Shown: piece by piece, positions 9,365-18,684 of the stretch
Layout: every line of letters starts with the position of its first letter
How positions within the stretch are numbered: position 1 is the first letter of the stretch
NCBI GenBank assembly: GCA_045399315.1
Contig: DAYVGO010000008.1
Span: 1 to 64,000, forward strand
DNA from: Arsenophonus sp045399315
GTDB lineage: Bacteria; Pseudomonadota; Gammaproteobacteria; Enterobacterales; Enterobacteriaceae
Reading direction: 5' to 3'
Length of the DNA stretch: 64,000 bases
Position numbers and translations under genes: made by a program
The notes under the pieces: model-generated
Told to the model about the DNA's origin: nothing
Database searches by the model: none
What the model saw: the letters and a program-made list of their open reading frames with translations, nothing else

Positions 9365-10743
9365 TCCCTATTACAGTGAAGCAATTGACTACCGTGACAC
9401 AAGGTGCTCTGCATCAAATAAATGATCAGCAGGCGGATAGTTTATGGCTTAATGAAGTCACAACGAATAGTCGCCAGCGACCAATTAACGGTTTGTTTAT
9501 TGCGTTAAAGGGTGAACATTTTGATGGTCATGATTTTGTTGCAGATGCCACCACAGCTGGTGCGGCAGCATTATTAGTTGATCGACCGTTGACCATACCC
9601 TGTCCACAAGTTATTGTCGCAGATACGCGTTTAGCAATGGGAAAGTTAGCGGCTTGGGTGCGAGCACAAAGCAAGGCTAAGGTTGTTGGGCTAACAGGTT
9701 CGTCTGGCAAAACCTCGGTTAAAGAGATGGTAGCCACTATTCTATCTCAATGTGGTGTGACACTTTTTACTGCAGGTAATTTCAATAATGATATTGGTGT
9801 GGCATTAACGTTATTTCGTTTGACGGCCGAGCATCAGTATGCAGTGATTGAAATGGGAGCCAATCATATCGGCGAAATCAAATATATAACTAATATTGTT
9901 AAACCAAATAGTGTATTAGTTAATAATTTATTTGCGGCCCATCTTGAAGGTTTTGGTTCATTAGCGGGAGTAGCTAAAGCAAAAGGTGAGATTTTCCAGG
10001 GATTAGCCAAAAAAGGAACGGCGGTTATTAATTTGGCTAGCCATGATTGGCAAAATTGGCAATCTTATTTTAAGCAACAACAAACCATTTGGCGTTTTTC
10101 TATAACGAAACAGCAACAAGCTGATTTTTATGCAAAGAATATTTCTATCAAATCAATAGGTACAGACTTTGAACTGCATACACCAAGCGGTGTTATACCA
10201 ATATTGTTACCATTACTGGGTAAACATAGTGTTGCCAATGCATTAGCTACCAGTGCATTGGCAATGTCTGTTGGCGCCACGCTTGAACAAATTAGCTTTG
10301 GATTGGCAAATGTCCAGCCTGTATCAGGTCGTTTATACCCAATTAACTTAGCACAAGGCAAACTTATTCTAGATGACACTTACAATGCTAATACTGGCTC
10401 TATGATTGCCGCCGCTTATGTTTTATCAAAGATGCCGGGATACCGTATCTTGGTTGTTGGCGATATGGGTGAATTAGGTGATAAGACTGAAATATGCCAT
10501 CAAGAGGTCGGCGATGCTGCTCGGAAAATGAAGCTTGACAGAGTTTTAAGTGTCGGTCAGCAAAGTGTCATTATTAGCCAGCATAGTGGTTGTGGTGAAC
10601 ATTTTGCTTCTAAAAAAGGGTTAATTGCAAAACTGATCACATTAATAAAAGAACACGATACAGTATCAGTTTTAGTTAAAGGTTCACGCAGTACAGCAAT
10701 GGAAGAGGTTGTACACGCTATAAAGGAGTGCTTTTTATGTTAG
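9361..10743 (+). CDS. murF: MurF, UDP-MurNAc-tripeptide D-Ala-D-Ala ligase
   Basis: 460 residues, close to the E. coli length. The ATP-binding loop GSSGKTSVKE lies at about residues 112-121, followed by the central domain motif EMGANHIGEI and the C-terminal DDTYNANTGSM segment typical of MurF. It joins D-Ala-D-Ala to the tripeptide precursor, the last cytoplasmic step before the lipid carrier. Overlaps both murE (four bases) and the likely mraY start (seven bases), suggesting coupling. Confidence 0.95.
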   Translation: MIPITVKQLTTVTQGALHQINDQQADSLWLNEVTTNSRQRPINGLFIALKGEHFDGHDFVADATTAGAAALLVDRPLTIPCPQVIVADTRLAMGKLAAWVRAQSKAKVVGLTGSSGKTSVKEMVATILSQCGVTLFTAGNFNNDIGVALTLFRLTAEHQYAVIEMGANHIGEIKYITNIVKPNSVLVNNLFAAHLEGFGSLAGVAKAKGEIFQGLAKKGTAVINLASHDWQNWQSYFKQQQTIWRFSITKQQQADFYAKNISIKSIGTDFELHTPSGVIPILLPLLGKHSVANALATSALAMSVGATLEQISFGLANVQPVSGRLYPINLAQGKLILDDTYNANTGSMIAAAYVLSKMPGYRILVVGDMGELGDKTEICHQEVGDAARKMKLDRVLSVGQQSVIISQHSGCGEHFASKKGLIAKLITLIKEHDTVSVLVKGSRSTAMEEVVHAIKECFLC

Positions 10744-11819
10744 TTTGGTTAGCCGAATATTTAGTTAAGTATTTTTCTGGCTTTAATCTTTTCTCGTATT
10801 TGACATTTCGAGCTATTACCAGTTTGTTAACTGCCTTGGTGATTGCGCTATGGATGGGGCCTCATTTGATTTCTTATCTGCAAAAATTACAAATAGGTCA
10901 GATTGTGCGTGATGAAGGTCCCGGATCACATTTTAGTAAACGTGGCACTCCTACCATGGGAGGAGTGTTGATTTTATTTTCTATTGTCATTTCAGTAATG
11001 CTATGGGCGAGATTAAACAATCCCTATGTTTGGTATGTATTAGCTGTTTTGTTGGGATATGGTGTTATTGGCTTTATTGATGATTACCGTAAAGTGGTAC
11101 GTAAGGATTCCAAGGGGTTGATTGCCCGTTGGAAATATTTCTGGCAATCGGTGTTGGCTTTAGGGGTGGCATTTGTTTTGTATAGTACAGGCAAGGATAC
11201 AGCAGTAACTCAACTGGTTGTACCATTTTTAAAAGATGTCATGCCACAGCTAGGCCTATTTTATATTTTACTGACTTATTTTGTTATTGTTGGCACAAGT
11301 AATGCGGTTAATTTAACTGATGGGTTAGACGGATTAGCGATTATGCCAACAGTTTTTATTTCAGCAGGTTTTGCTTTAGTCGCTTGGGCAACCGGTAATT
11401 ACAATTTTGCTAACTATTTAAAAATTCCTTATATCAACCATGTTGGTGAATTAGTCGTGGTTTGTACGGCAATTGTTGGCGCCGGTTTAGGATTTTTATG
11501 GTTTAACACCTACCCTGCACAAGTTTTCATGGGGGATGTTGGCTCTTTGGCGTTAGGTGGCGCATTAGGAACAATTGCGGTTTTATTGCGGCAAGAATTT
11601 TTATTATTAATTATGGGTGGTGTATTTGTTGTTGAAACTTTATCGGTAATTTTACAAGTTGGATTATTTAAACTACGTGGTCAACGAATTTTCCGTATGG
11701 CACCGATCCATCATCATTACGAATTAAAAGGATGGCCTGAACCAAGGGTAATTGTGCGTTTCTGGATCGTCTCATTAATGTTGGTATTGATTGGATTGGT
11801 AACATTAAAGGTACGTTAA
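10737..11819 (+). CDS. mraY: MraY, phospho-MurNAc-pentapeptide transferase
   Basis: Inner-membrane enzyme that transfers phospho-MurNAc-pentapeptide to undecaprenyl phosphate, giving lipid I. The ATG at 10737 is chosen: AAGGAG lies eight bases upstream and the product MLVWLAEYLVKYFSGFN matches E. coli with 360 residues; a GTG three codons earlier is part of the ribosome binding site. About ten hydrophobic segments are visible, plus catalytic FIDDYRK, NLTDGLDGLA and MGDVGSLALG, and the C-terminal histidine loop APIHHHYELKGWPE. Confidence 0.96.
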   Translation: MLVWLAEYLVKYFSGFNLFSYLTFRAITSLLTALVIALWMGPHLISYLQKLQIGQIVRDEGPGSHFSKRGTPTMGGVLILFSIVISVMLWARLNNPYVWYVLAVLLGYGVIGFIDDYRKVVRKDSKGLIARWKYFWQSVLALGVAFVLYSTGKDTAVTQLVVPFLKDVMPQLGLFYILLTYFVIVGTSNAVNLTDGLDGLAIMPTVFISAGFALVAWATGNYNFANYLKIPYINHVGELVVVCTAIVGAGLGFLWFNTYPAQVFMGDVGSLALGGALGTIAVLLRQEFLLLIMGGVFVVETLSVILQVGLFKLRGQRIFRMAPIHHHYELKGWPEPRVIVRFWIVSLMLVLIGLVTLKVR

Positions 11820-11821
11820 TA

Positions 11822-13135
11822 ATGGCTAATTATCAGGGCAAAAAAGTTCTCATAGTAGGGTTAGGTCAAACTGGTCTATCTTGTGTCGACTTTTTTCTAT
11901 CTCGCCAGGTTGTGCCCCGAGTCATCGATACGCAATTAACACCGCCAGGTAAGGATAAATTGCCAGCACAAGTCGTCTGTCAATGTGGCAGTTGGAATAG
12001 TGAATGGTTAATGACGGCTGATTTAATCGTTGTCAGCCCTGGTATTTCGCTTGCTACACCAGAATTAAAAAAAGCGGCTGATAAAGGTATAGAAGTTGTT
12101 GGTGATATTGAGCTTTTCTGTCGTGAAACAGATAAACCTCTAGTTGTGATCACAGGCTCTAATGGCAAAAGTACGGTTACAGCATTAGTTGGTGAGATGA
12201 CGAAAGCGGCTAATTGGCAAGTGGGTATTGGTGGTAACATCGGTACGCCAGCGTTGACATTATTAGACAAAGAGTATGATTTATATGTATTAGAGCTTTC
12301 TAGTTTTCAGCTGGAAACAACAATCAGTTTAAAGGCTGCGGTAGCAACCATATTGAATGTGACTGCGGATCATATCGATCGGTATCCACTAGGACTACAA
12401 CAATATCGGGCGGCTAAGTTACGCATTTATGATAGTGCTAAAGTTTGTATCATTAACGAGCAAGATCTACAAACCTGGCCGTTACATGGTCGTGATGCAC
12501 GTTGTGTAAGTTTTGGTATTAATAGCGGCGATTATCAATTAAATACTGACTGTCAAGAGTTACAAATAAAAGGGCAGCCTATTATCAATACCACTGAAAT
12601 ACGGTTAGTTGGGCAGCATAACTATGTTAATGGCTTGACTGCACTGGCTTTAGCTGATGCGGTCAATATTCCACGTAAGGCAAGTTTAGCGGCATTAACA
12701 CAATATATTGGCTTGCCACATCGTTGCCAATTAGTTCATGAGCAGCGAGGTATCCAATGGGTTAATGATTCTAAAGCAACTAATGTCGGTAGTACCGAAG
12801 CCGCTTTAAAAGGTTTACAAGTCGCAGGTACCCTTTATTTGTTATTAGGCGGAGAGGGGAAGTCAGCAGATTTCTCACCATTAAAACCCTATATTGCAGC
12901 AAAAAACATTAGGTTATGTTGTTTTGGTCGTGATGGACATCAATTGGCTCAACTAAAACCAGATAGTTTATTGCTAGATACAATGGAACAATGTCTACGT
13001 GTCATCACACCAGAATTAAAAGCTGGTGATATGGTGTTACTTTCACCTGCTTGTGCAAGCTTTGACCAATTTCGTAACTTTGAGCAACGGGGTGATAAGT
13101 TTACCCAATTAGCTAAGGAGTTAGGTCGATGTTGA
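11822..13135 (+). CDS. murD: MurD, UDP-MurNAc-Ala D-glutamate ligase
   Basis: 437 residues. N-terminal Rossmann domain with GLGQTGLSC (about residues 14-22), ATP loop GSNGKSTV at about 111-118, the NVTADHIDRY segment at about 179, and the conserved NDSKATNVGSTEAAL near residue 318. It adds D-glutamate to UDP-MurNAc-L-Ala in the cytoplasm. It starts two bases after mraY and overlaps ftsW by seven bases. Confidence 0.95.
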   Translation: MANYQGKKVLIVGLGQTGLSCVDFFLSRQVVPRVIDTQLTPPGKDKLPAQVVCQCGSWNSEWLMTADLIVVSPGISLATPELKKAADKGIEVVGDIELFCRETDKPLVVITGSNGKSTVTALVGEMTKAANWQVGIGGNIGTPALTLLDKEYDLYVLELSSFQLETTISLKAAVATILNVTADHIDRYPLGLQQYRAAKLRIYDSAKVCIINEQDLQTWPLHGRDARCVSFGINSGDYQLNTDCQELQIKGQPIINTTEIRLVGQHNYVNGLTALALADAVNIPRKASLAALTQYIGLPHRCQLVHEQRGIQWVNDSKATNVGSTEAALKGLQVAGTLYLLLGGEGKSADFSPLKPYIAAKNIRLCCFGRDGHQLAQLKPDSLLLDTMEQCLRVITPELKAGDMVLLSPACASFDQFRNFEQRGDKFTQLAKELGRC

Positions 13136-14322
13136 TATTTAACTTCAAACAGCTGAAAAATTGGGCTAGCAGTGAGCGTGATAACGATATTCTAGATACG
13201 GTTCTTTATGATCGTATTTTGGTTTGGCTCACATTAGGTCTGGCCATAATTGGTTTTATTATGGTGACGTCAGCTTCGATGCCTGTTGGACAACGTCTAA
13301 TGCAAGATCCTTTTTTCTTTGCTAAACGCGATATTATCTATCTGGTTTTATCATTTGGTTTAGTTTCGTTAGTATTAAATATTCCAATGCTCTGGTGGGA
13401 AAAATATAACTTTTTATTGTTAATAACGGCTTTAATACTGTTATTGGTGGTACTCGTTGCTGGAAGCTCGGTTAATGGGGCCTCACGTTGGATTAATACC
13501 GGTATTGTACGCATACAGCCGGCTGAAATCGCAAAATTGGCCTTATTCTGTTATGTATCTAGTTACTTAGTCAGAAAAACCGATGAGGTGAGAACGCGAT
13601 TTTTGGGCTTTATCAAGCCGATGTGTATTTTAATATTAATGGCTATACTGCTGTTATTGCAACCTGATTTAGGCACGGTAATTGTGTTGGTGGTGACTAC
13701 ATTAGCATTATTATTCCTTGCTGGAGCTAGATTAGCACCTTTTATTATCGGTATTGTTATTTGTGCGGTAGGTGTCATTGGTTTAATTTATTTTGAACCT
13801 TATCGTTTACGCCGAATAACCTCTTTTCTTAATCCATGGGCAGATCCTTTTGGTAGTGGCTATCAATTAACACAATCTTTGATGGCATTTGGGCGTGGTG
13901 AATTATGGGGACAAGGTTTGGGTAATTCTATTCAAAAATTAGAATATTTGCCTGAAGCTCATACCGATTTTATTTTCTCGGTTTTAGCCGAAGAATTAGG
14001 TTATATCGGCGTGGTCTCAGTGCTTTTAATGTTATTTTTTGTCGCTTTTCGTAGCATGATGATTGGCAAACGGGCATTAGATGCAGAGCAACGTTTTTCA
14101 GGCTATTTAGCTTGTTCAATCGGTATCTGGTTCACATTCCAGGCATTGGTTAATGTTGGTGCGGCAGCGGGAATGTTACCAACTAAAGGATTGACACTAC
14201 CGTTAATTAGTTATGGTGGCTCTAGCCTCTTAATTATGTTTATTGCCATTGCTATCTTGTTACGTATCGATTTTGAAACACGCCTTAAGAAAGCGCAAGC
14301 ATTTGTAAGGAGAACTAAATGA
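13129..14322 (+). CDS. ftsW: FtsW, septal peptidoglycan glycosyltransferase (SEDS family)
   Basis: 397 residues, about 17 fewer than E. coli, mostly in the N-terminal cytoplasmic tail. Ten or so membrane segments are visible. SEDS landmarks include VNGASRWINTG (about residue 114), IQPAEIAKLALF, LQPDLGTV, and the large periplasmic loop ending in LPEAHTDFIFSVLAEELG near 275. FtsW polymerises lipid II into septal glycan with its partner FtsI. The start overlaps murD and the stop overlaps murG by four bases. Confidence 0.94.
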   Translation: MLIFNFKQLKNWASSERDNDILDTVLYDRILVWLTLGLAIIGFIMVTSASMPVGQRLMQDPFFFAKRDIIYLVLSFGLVSLVLNIPMLWWEKYNFLLLITALILLLVVLVAGSSVNGASRWINTGIVRIQPAEIAKLALFCYVSSYLVRKTDEVRTRFLGFIKPMCILILMAILLLLQPDLGTVIVLVVTTLALLFLAGARLAPFIIGIVICAVGVIGLIYFEPYRLRRITSFLNPWADPFGSGYQLTQSLMAFGRGELWGQGLGNSIQKLEYLPEAHTDFIFSVLAEELGYIGVVSVLLMLFFVAFRSMMIGKRALDAEQRFSGYLACSIGIWFTFQALVNVGAAAGMLPTKGLTLPLISYGGSSLLIMFIAIAILLRIDFETRLKKAQAFVRRTK

Positions 14323-15386
14323 GCCAATCGAAACGTCTTATGGTGATGGCAGGCGGTACCGGAGGACATGTTTTTCCTGGGCTTGCAGTGGCTAATTATC
14401 TAAAGGCTCACGGCTGGGAGATTCGTTGGTTAGGAACTGCTGACCGGATGGAGGCAGATTTAGTTCCTAAGCACGGTATTGAAATTGAATTTATAAAGAT
14501 TTCAGGTTTACGCGGTAAAGGTATTAAGGCATTGCTGCTAGCACCTTTTAAAATTATTAAAGCGATAAAGCAAGCGAAAGTTATTATCCAGCGCTATCGA
14601 CCTGATGTTGTATTAGGAATGGGAGGATATGTTTCTGGCCCAGGCGGTGTTGCTGCCTGGTTATGCAATGTTCCAATTGTACTGCATGAACAAAATGGCG
14701 TCGCGGGTTTAACCAACCGTTGGTTGGCAAGAATTGCAAAGCGTGTTTTACAAGCATTTCCAAGTGCATTCCCGAATGCACCGGTAGTAGGAAATCCGCT
14801 TCGAGAAGAGGTATTAGCATTGCCTGAACCTGAAGAACGTTTAATTGATCGTGACGGAGCTATTCGAATTTTAGTGATAGGTGGTAGTCAAGGGGCAAGG
14901 ATTTTAAACCAAACATTACCTGAAGTCGCTGCTCGATTAGATGGCAAAGTGACCATTTGGCATCAAGCTGGCAAAGGTGCTCAGGAAATTACGGAAAGTT
15001 TATATAAAAAGTTATGCGGTAAATCAGAAAGTTATAAAGTAACTGAATTTATTGATGATATGGCTGAGGCTTATGCTTGGACTGATATCATTATCTGCCG
15101 TGCTGGCGCTTTAACGGTTAGTGAAGTTGCTACGGCTGGTTTGCCAGCAATTTTTGTTCCTTTTCAGCATAAAGATCGGCAACAATACTGGAATGCATTA
15201 CCATTGGAACAGGCTGGAGCAGCAAAAGTTTTTGAACAAACACAATTTTCAACGGAAGCGTTGGTCAAACTATTGAATGAATGGTCGCGTCCGCAGTTAT
15301 TAGAAATGGCCAAGAAAGCCCGAGCCGCATCGATTACAGATGCAACTAAACGTGTGGCGGAAACCCTGATTGAAGTTGCTAAATGA
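14319..15386 (+). CDS. murG: MurG, lipid II-forming GlcNAc transferase
   Basis: 355 residues, the same as E. coli. The glycine-rich loop MAGGTGGHVFPGLAV lies at residues 10-24 and a second one, GGSQGARILNQ, at about 188-198; the sugar-nucleotide end has ICRAGALTVSEVA and FQHKDRQQYWNA. It is a peripheral inner-membrane enzyme that adds GlcNAc from UDP-GlcNAc to lipid I. Overlaps ftsW by four bases; 58 bases separate it from the chosen murC start. Confidence 0.96.
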   Translation: MSQSKRLMVMAGGTGGHVFPGLAVANYLKAHGWEIRWLGTADRMEADLVPKHGIEIEFIKISGLRGKGIKALLLAPFKIIKAIKQAKVIIQRYRPDVVLGMGGYVSGPGGVAAWLCNVPIVLHEQNGVAGLTNRWLARIAKRVLQAFPSAFPNAPVVGNPLREEVLALPEPEERLIDRDGAIRILVIGGSQGARILNQTLPEVAARLDGKVTIWHQAGKGAQEITESLYKKLCGKSESYKVTEFIDDMAEAYAWTDIIICRAGALTVSEVATAGLPAIFVPFQHKDRQQYWNALPLEQAGAAKVFEQTQFSTEALVKLLNEWSRPQLLEMAKKARAASITDATKRVAETLIEVAK

Positions 15387-15444
15387 AATCGATTTTGCAT
15401 TGAAGAATGTTGAAATCAGCTATAAAAATAGTGAAGAGATTAAA

Positions 15445-16923
15445 ATGAATACACAACAATTAGCCAAATTAAGAACAACAGTGCCTGAAATGCGTCGGGT
15501 TAGGCATATCCATTTTGTTGGCATTGGTGGTGCCGGCATGGGAGGTATTGCTGAAGTATTGGCTAACGAAGGTTATGAAATTAGTGGCTCTGATTTGCTA
15601 CCCAATGCAGTTACTCAGCAATTAACGGAGCTTGGTGCAAAAATTTATTTTAATCACCAGCCAGAAAATGTGGCAAACGCCTGTGTGGTTGTCGTATCAA
15701 CGGCAATAGCTGTAGATAATCCAGAAATTATTGCAGCGCGGGAAGCACGTATTCCGGTTATTCGTCGTGCTGAGATGTTGGCTGAGTTAATGCGCTTTCG
15801 GCATGGTATTGCGATTGCAGGAACACATGGCAAAACGACTACCACAGCTATGATTGCAAGTATCTATGCGCAAGCAGGGTTAGATCCAACTTTTATCAAT
15901 GGTGGATTAGTTAAAGCGGCTGGCGTTCATGCGCGTTTAGGTACTAGCCGCTATTTGATTGCCGAAGCTGATGAGAGCGATGCTTCTTTCTTACATTTAC
16001 AGCCATTAGTGGCGGTGATAACTAATATCGAAGCAGATCATATGGAAAATTATGATGGTGATTTTGAAAAATTAAAACAGACCTTTATCAGTTTCTTACA
16101 TAATCTGCCATTTTATGGGCGGGCAGTATTATGTATCGATGATCCTGTCGTGCGTTCGCTGCTGCCACAAATAGGACGTTATATTACCACCTATGGTTTT
16201 AGTGATGATGCAGATGTCCGTATTACCTCTTATAAACAACGTGGCAACCAAGGTTTCTTTTCTGTATCACGAGAGAATCAAGTTGATTTAGCATTCATTT
16301 TGAATGCACCAGGGCGGTATAATGCTTTGAATGCGACGGCGGCTATTGCGGTAGCAACAGAAGAAGGGATTGATGATAGTGCTATTTTGACGGCGCTAGA
16401 GAAATTTCAAGGCACTGGTCGCCGCTTTGATTTTTTAGGCAATTTTCCTTTAGCTGATGTTAATGGAAAAAAAGGTAGCATTATGTTGGTAGATGATTAT
16501 GGTCACCATCCAACCGAAGTTGATGCTACTATTAAAGCAGCAAGAGAAGGATGGCCAGATAAACGTATCGTGATGGTTTTTCAGCCACATAGGTATACTC
16601 GTACGCGTGATCTTTACGATGATTTTGCCAATATTTTAGAACAGGTTGATGTATTGTTAATGCTAGATGTCTATCCAGCAGGAGAGGAACCTATCCCTGG
16701 TGCAGACAGTCGCTCATTGTGTCGGACAATTCGCAACCGAGGCAAATTAGATCCTATTTTTGTGGCTGAGCATGACCGAATTAGTGAAACATTAGCACAA
16801 ATTATAGAAGATAACGACCTGATATTTATACAGGGAGCTGGCAATATCGGAAAAATAGCACGTAATTTGGCTGAAACAGATTTACGGCCGGTGCTAACAA
16901 ATAAGGGAAAGTATCATGGCTAA
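15445..16923 (+). CDS. murC: MurC, UDP-MurNAc L-alanine ligase
   Basis: 492 residues from the ATG at 15445, which gives MNTQQLAKLRTTVPEMRRV as in E. coli; the frame is open for 25 codons upstream but that part is not conserved. It opens the pentapeptide branch by adding L-Ala to UDP-MurNAc. Visible are the GIGGAGMGGIAE nucleotide loop (about 26-37), the ATP loop GTHGKTTTTA near 126, EADESDASFL near 172 and the C-terminal DDYGHHPTEV. A GAAGAG purine block precedes the start. It overlaps ddlB by eight bases. Confidence 0.95.
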   Translation: MNTQQLAKLRTTVPEMRRVRHIHFVGIGGAGMGGIAEVLANEGYEISGSDLLPNAVTQQLTELGAKIYFNHQPENVANACVVVVSTAIAVDNPEIIAAREARIPVIRRAEMLAELMRFRHGIAIAGTHGKTTTTAMIASIYAQAGLDPTFINGGLVKAAGVHARLGTSRYLIAEADESDASFLHLQPLVAVITNIEADHMENYDGDFEKLKQTFISFLHNLPFYGRAVLCIDDPVVRSLLPQIGRYITTYGFSDDADVRITSYKQRGNQGFFSVSRENQVDLAFILNAPGRYNALNATAAIAVATEEGIDDSAILTALEKFQGTGRRFDFLGNFPLADVNGKKGSIMLVDDYGHHPTEVDATIKAAREGWPDKRIVMVFQPHRYTRTRDLYDDFANILEQVDVLLMLDVYPAGEEPIPGADSRSLCRTIRNRGKLDPIFVAEHDRISETLAQIIEDNDLIFIQGAGNIGKIARNLAETDLRPVLTNKGKYHG

Positions 16924-17836
16924 TAAAGTTGCAGTGCTTTTAGGCGGAAATTCGGCCGAAAGAGAGGTGTCAATTCAATCTGGTGAAGCAGTAGTTAATG
17001 GTTTACGTGATGCTGGAATAGATGCATATCCAATTGATATTAAAGATTTTGCTGTTATCAAACTTAAAGAAGCTGGTTATAATAAAGTTTTTATCGCATT
17101 GCATGGGCGTGGTGGTGAAGATGGTACGCTGCAAGGGGTATTAGAATTTTTAGGTTTACCATATACCGGGAGTGGTGTTTTAGCGTCATCTCTTTCAATG
17201 GACAAGTTACGAACTAAACAGTTATGGGCTAGTGTAGGTTTGCCGATTGCACCCTATATAGCACTAGACAAAGAACAGTTAGTAATGATGTCAGATGAAA
17301 CGTTTTTTGCGACTGTTAGTAATTTGGGTTTACCACTTATTGTGAAGCCCAATCTTGAAGGTTCAAGCGTTGGTATGAGTAAAGTAACATCTTTGTTGGA
17401 ATTAAGAATGGCGCTCGAGTTTGCTTTTCGTTATGGCAAAGATGTACTGATTGAAAAATGGTTAAATGGGCCAGAATATACCATTGCAATTGTAGGCGAT
17501 CAAGTATTGCCGTCAATTCGTATTCAACCAGCAGGAGTATTTTATGATTATGACGCAAAATATCTCTCTAATGAGACACAATATTTCTGTCCTAGTGGAT
17601 TAAAAGCTGAACAAGAAGTGCAATTGAAAGAATTAGCATTAGCGGCTTATAAGGCGATTGGCTGTACTGGTTGGGGGCGAGTTGATGTGATGAAAGATAA
17701 CGATGGGGTTTTTTATTTATTAGAAATTAATACCTCACCGGGAATGACCGGCCATAGTCTGGTACCGATGGCTGCAAAGCAAGCAGGTATCAGTTTTTCA
17801 CAGTTAGTTAAAAAGATTTTGGAATTGGCGGAGTAA
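16916..17836 (+). CDS. ddlB: DdlB, D-alanine-D-alanine ligase
   Basis: 306 residues, identical in length to E. coli DdlB. ATP-grasp fold with LLGGNSAEREVSIQSG at the N-terminus (serine binding the first D-Ala), the ALHGRGGEDGTLQG loop near 62, PNLEGSSVGMSKV near 144, and the metal-binding end LEINTSPGMTGHSLVP near 269. It makes the D-Ala-D-Ala used by MurF next door. It lies one base before ftsQ. Confidence 0.96.
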   Translation: MANKVAVLLGGNSAEREVSIQSGEAVVNGLRDAGIDAYPIDIKDFAVIKLKEAGYNKVFIALHGRGGEDGTLQGVLEFLGLPYTGSGVLASSLSMDKLRTKQLWASVGLPIAPYIALDKEQLVMMSDETFFATVSNLGLPLIVKPNLEGSSVGMSKVTSLLELRMALEFAFRYGKDVLIEKWLNGPEYTIAIVGDQVLPSIRIQPAGVFYDYDAKYLSNETQYFCPSGLKAEQEVQLKELALAAYKAIGCTGWGRVDVMKDNDGVFYLLEINTSPGMTGHSLVPMAAKQAGISFSQLVKKILELAE

Positions 17837-17837
17837 T

Positions 17838-18635
17838 ATGCCACAGGCATCATTGAACGTTCGTAACAAAGAGCCTAAAGAGCGTCGGAATGCTGGTGGT
17901 CAAAGTAATGGTTCTTATTTGGTTGGCATTATCTTTTTCTTAATAGTATTGGGTACTATTATATGGAGTGGGTGGATGGTGTTAAATTGGATGAAGGATG
18001 TTAATCGATTGCCTATTTCCAAACTGGTAATTACTGGTGAGCGTCACTACACCTGTGACGATAATGTTAGAAAAGCAATATTAGCACTAGGTAGGCCTGG
18101 TACATTTATGACTATAGATGTGAATGTGATCCAGAATCAAATAAAAACAATGCCGTGGATAAGACAAGTTACGGTACGTAAACAATGGCCAGATGAATTA
18201 AAAATTCATCTAGTGGAATATAAACCTTATGCCAAATGGAATGATACCTTTTTTATTAATGCCGAAGGCAGTGTTTTTAGCTTACCGGCGTTATCAAACA
18301 CTAAAGATAATTTCCTGATGTTATATGGTCCACAAGGAAGTCAGCATGAAGTCTTAGAGATGTATCGTGTCATACAACAGCAGCTGGCGCCACATAAATT
18401 TAATATTAAGTCAGTTTCGATGACTGCTAGACACGCATGGCAATTAGTTTTAGCCAATGATATTCGATTAAATATTGGTAAACAGGATATTAAAGAGCGA
18501 TTAAACCGTTTTATTGAGCTTTATCCACTATTAAAGCAAGCGACAGATAAACGTGTTGGATATGTAGATTTACGATATGGTAGCGGTGCTGTGGTAGGTT
18601 GGTTACCATTATTAGCTGAACCTGTCACACGCTAA
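17838..18635 (+). CDS. ftsQ: FtsQ, divisome scaffold protein
   Basis: 265 residues. A short basic cytoplasmic tail is followed by one membrane segment (about residues 27-50, YLVGIIFFLIVLGTIIWSGW) and a periplasmic POTRA domain starting near LPISKLVITGERHYT, then the beta domain with MPWIRQVTVRKQWPDEL and VGYVDLRYGSG. FtsQ joins FtsL and FtsB and links early and late divisome proteins. Slightly shorter than E. coli (276) without a missing domain. Confidence 0.93.
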   Translation: MPQASLNVRNKEPKERRNAGGQSNGSYLVGIIFFLIVLGTIIWSGWMVLNWMKDVNRLPISKLVITGERHYTCDDNVRKAILALGRPGTFMTIDVNVIQNQIKTMPWIRQVTVRKQWPDELKIHLVEYKPYAKWNDTFFINAEGSVFSLPALSNTKDNFLMLYGPQGSQHEVLEMYRVIQQQLAPHKFNIKSVSMTARHAWQLVLANDIRLNIGKQDIKERLNRFIELYPLLKQATDKRVGYVDLRYGSGAVVGWLPLLAEPVTR

Positions 18636-18684
18636 ATTGAAATAGTTTGAGACTGTTGATTGAACAGATACAGGCAAATTAACG

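Noticed and set aside
15370..15444. Upstream extension of the murC frame
   Set aside because: Adds 25 unconserved residues; MNTQQLAKL at 15445 matches E. coli.
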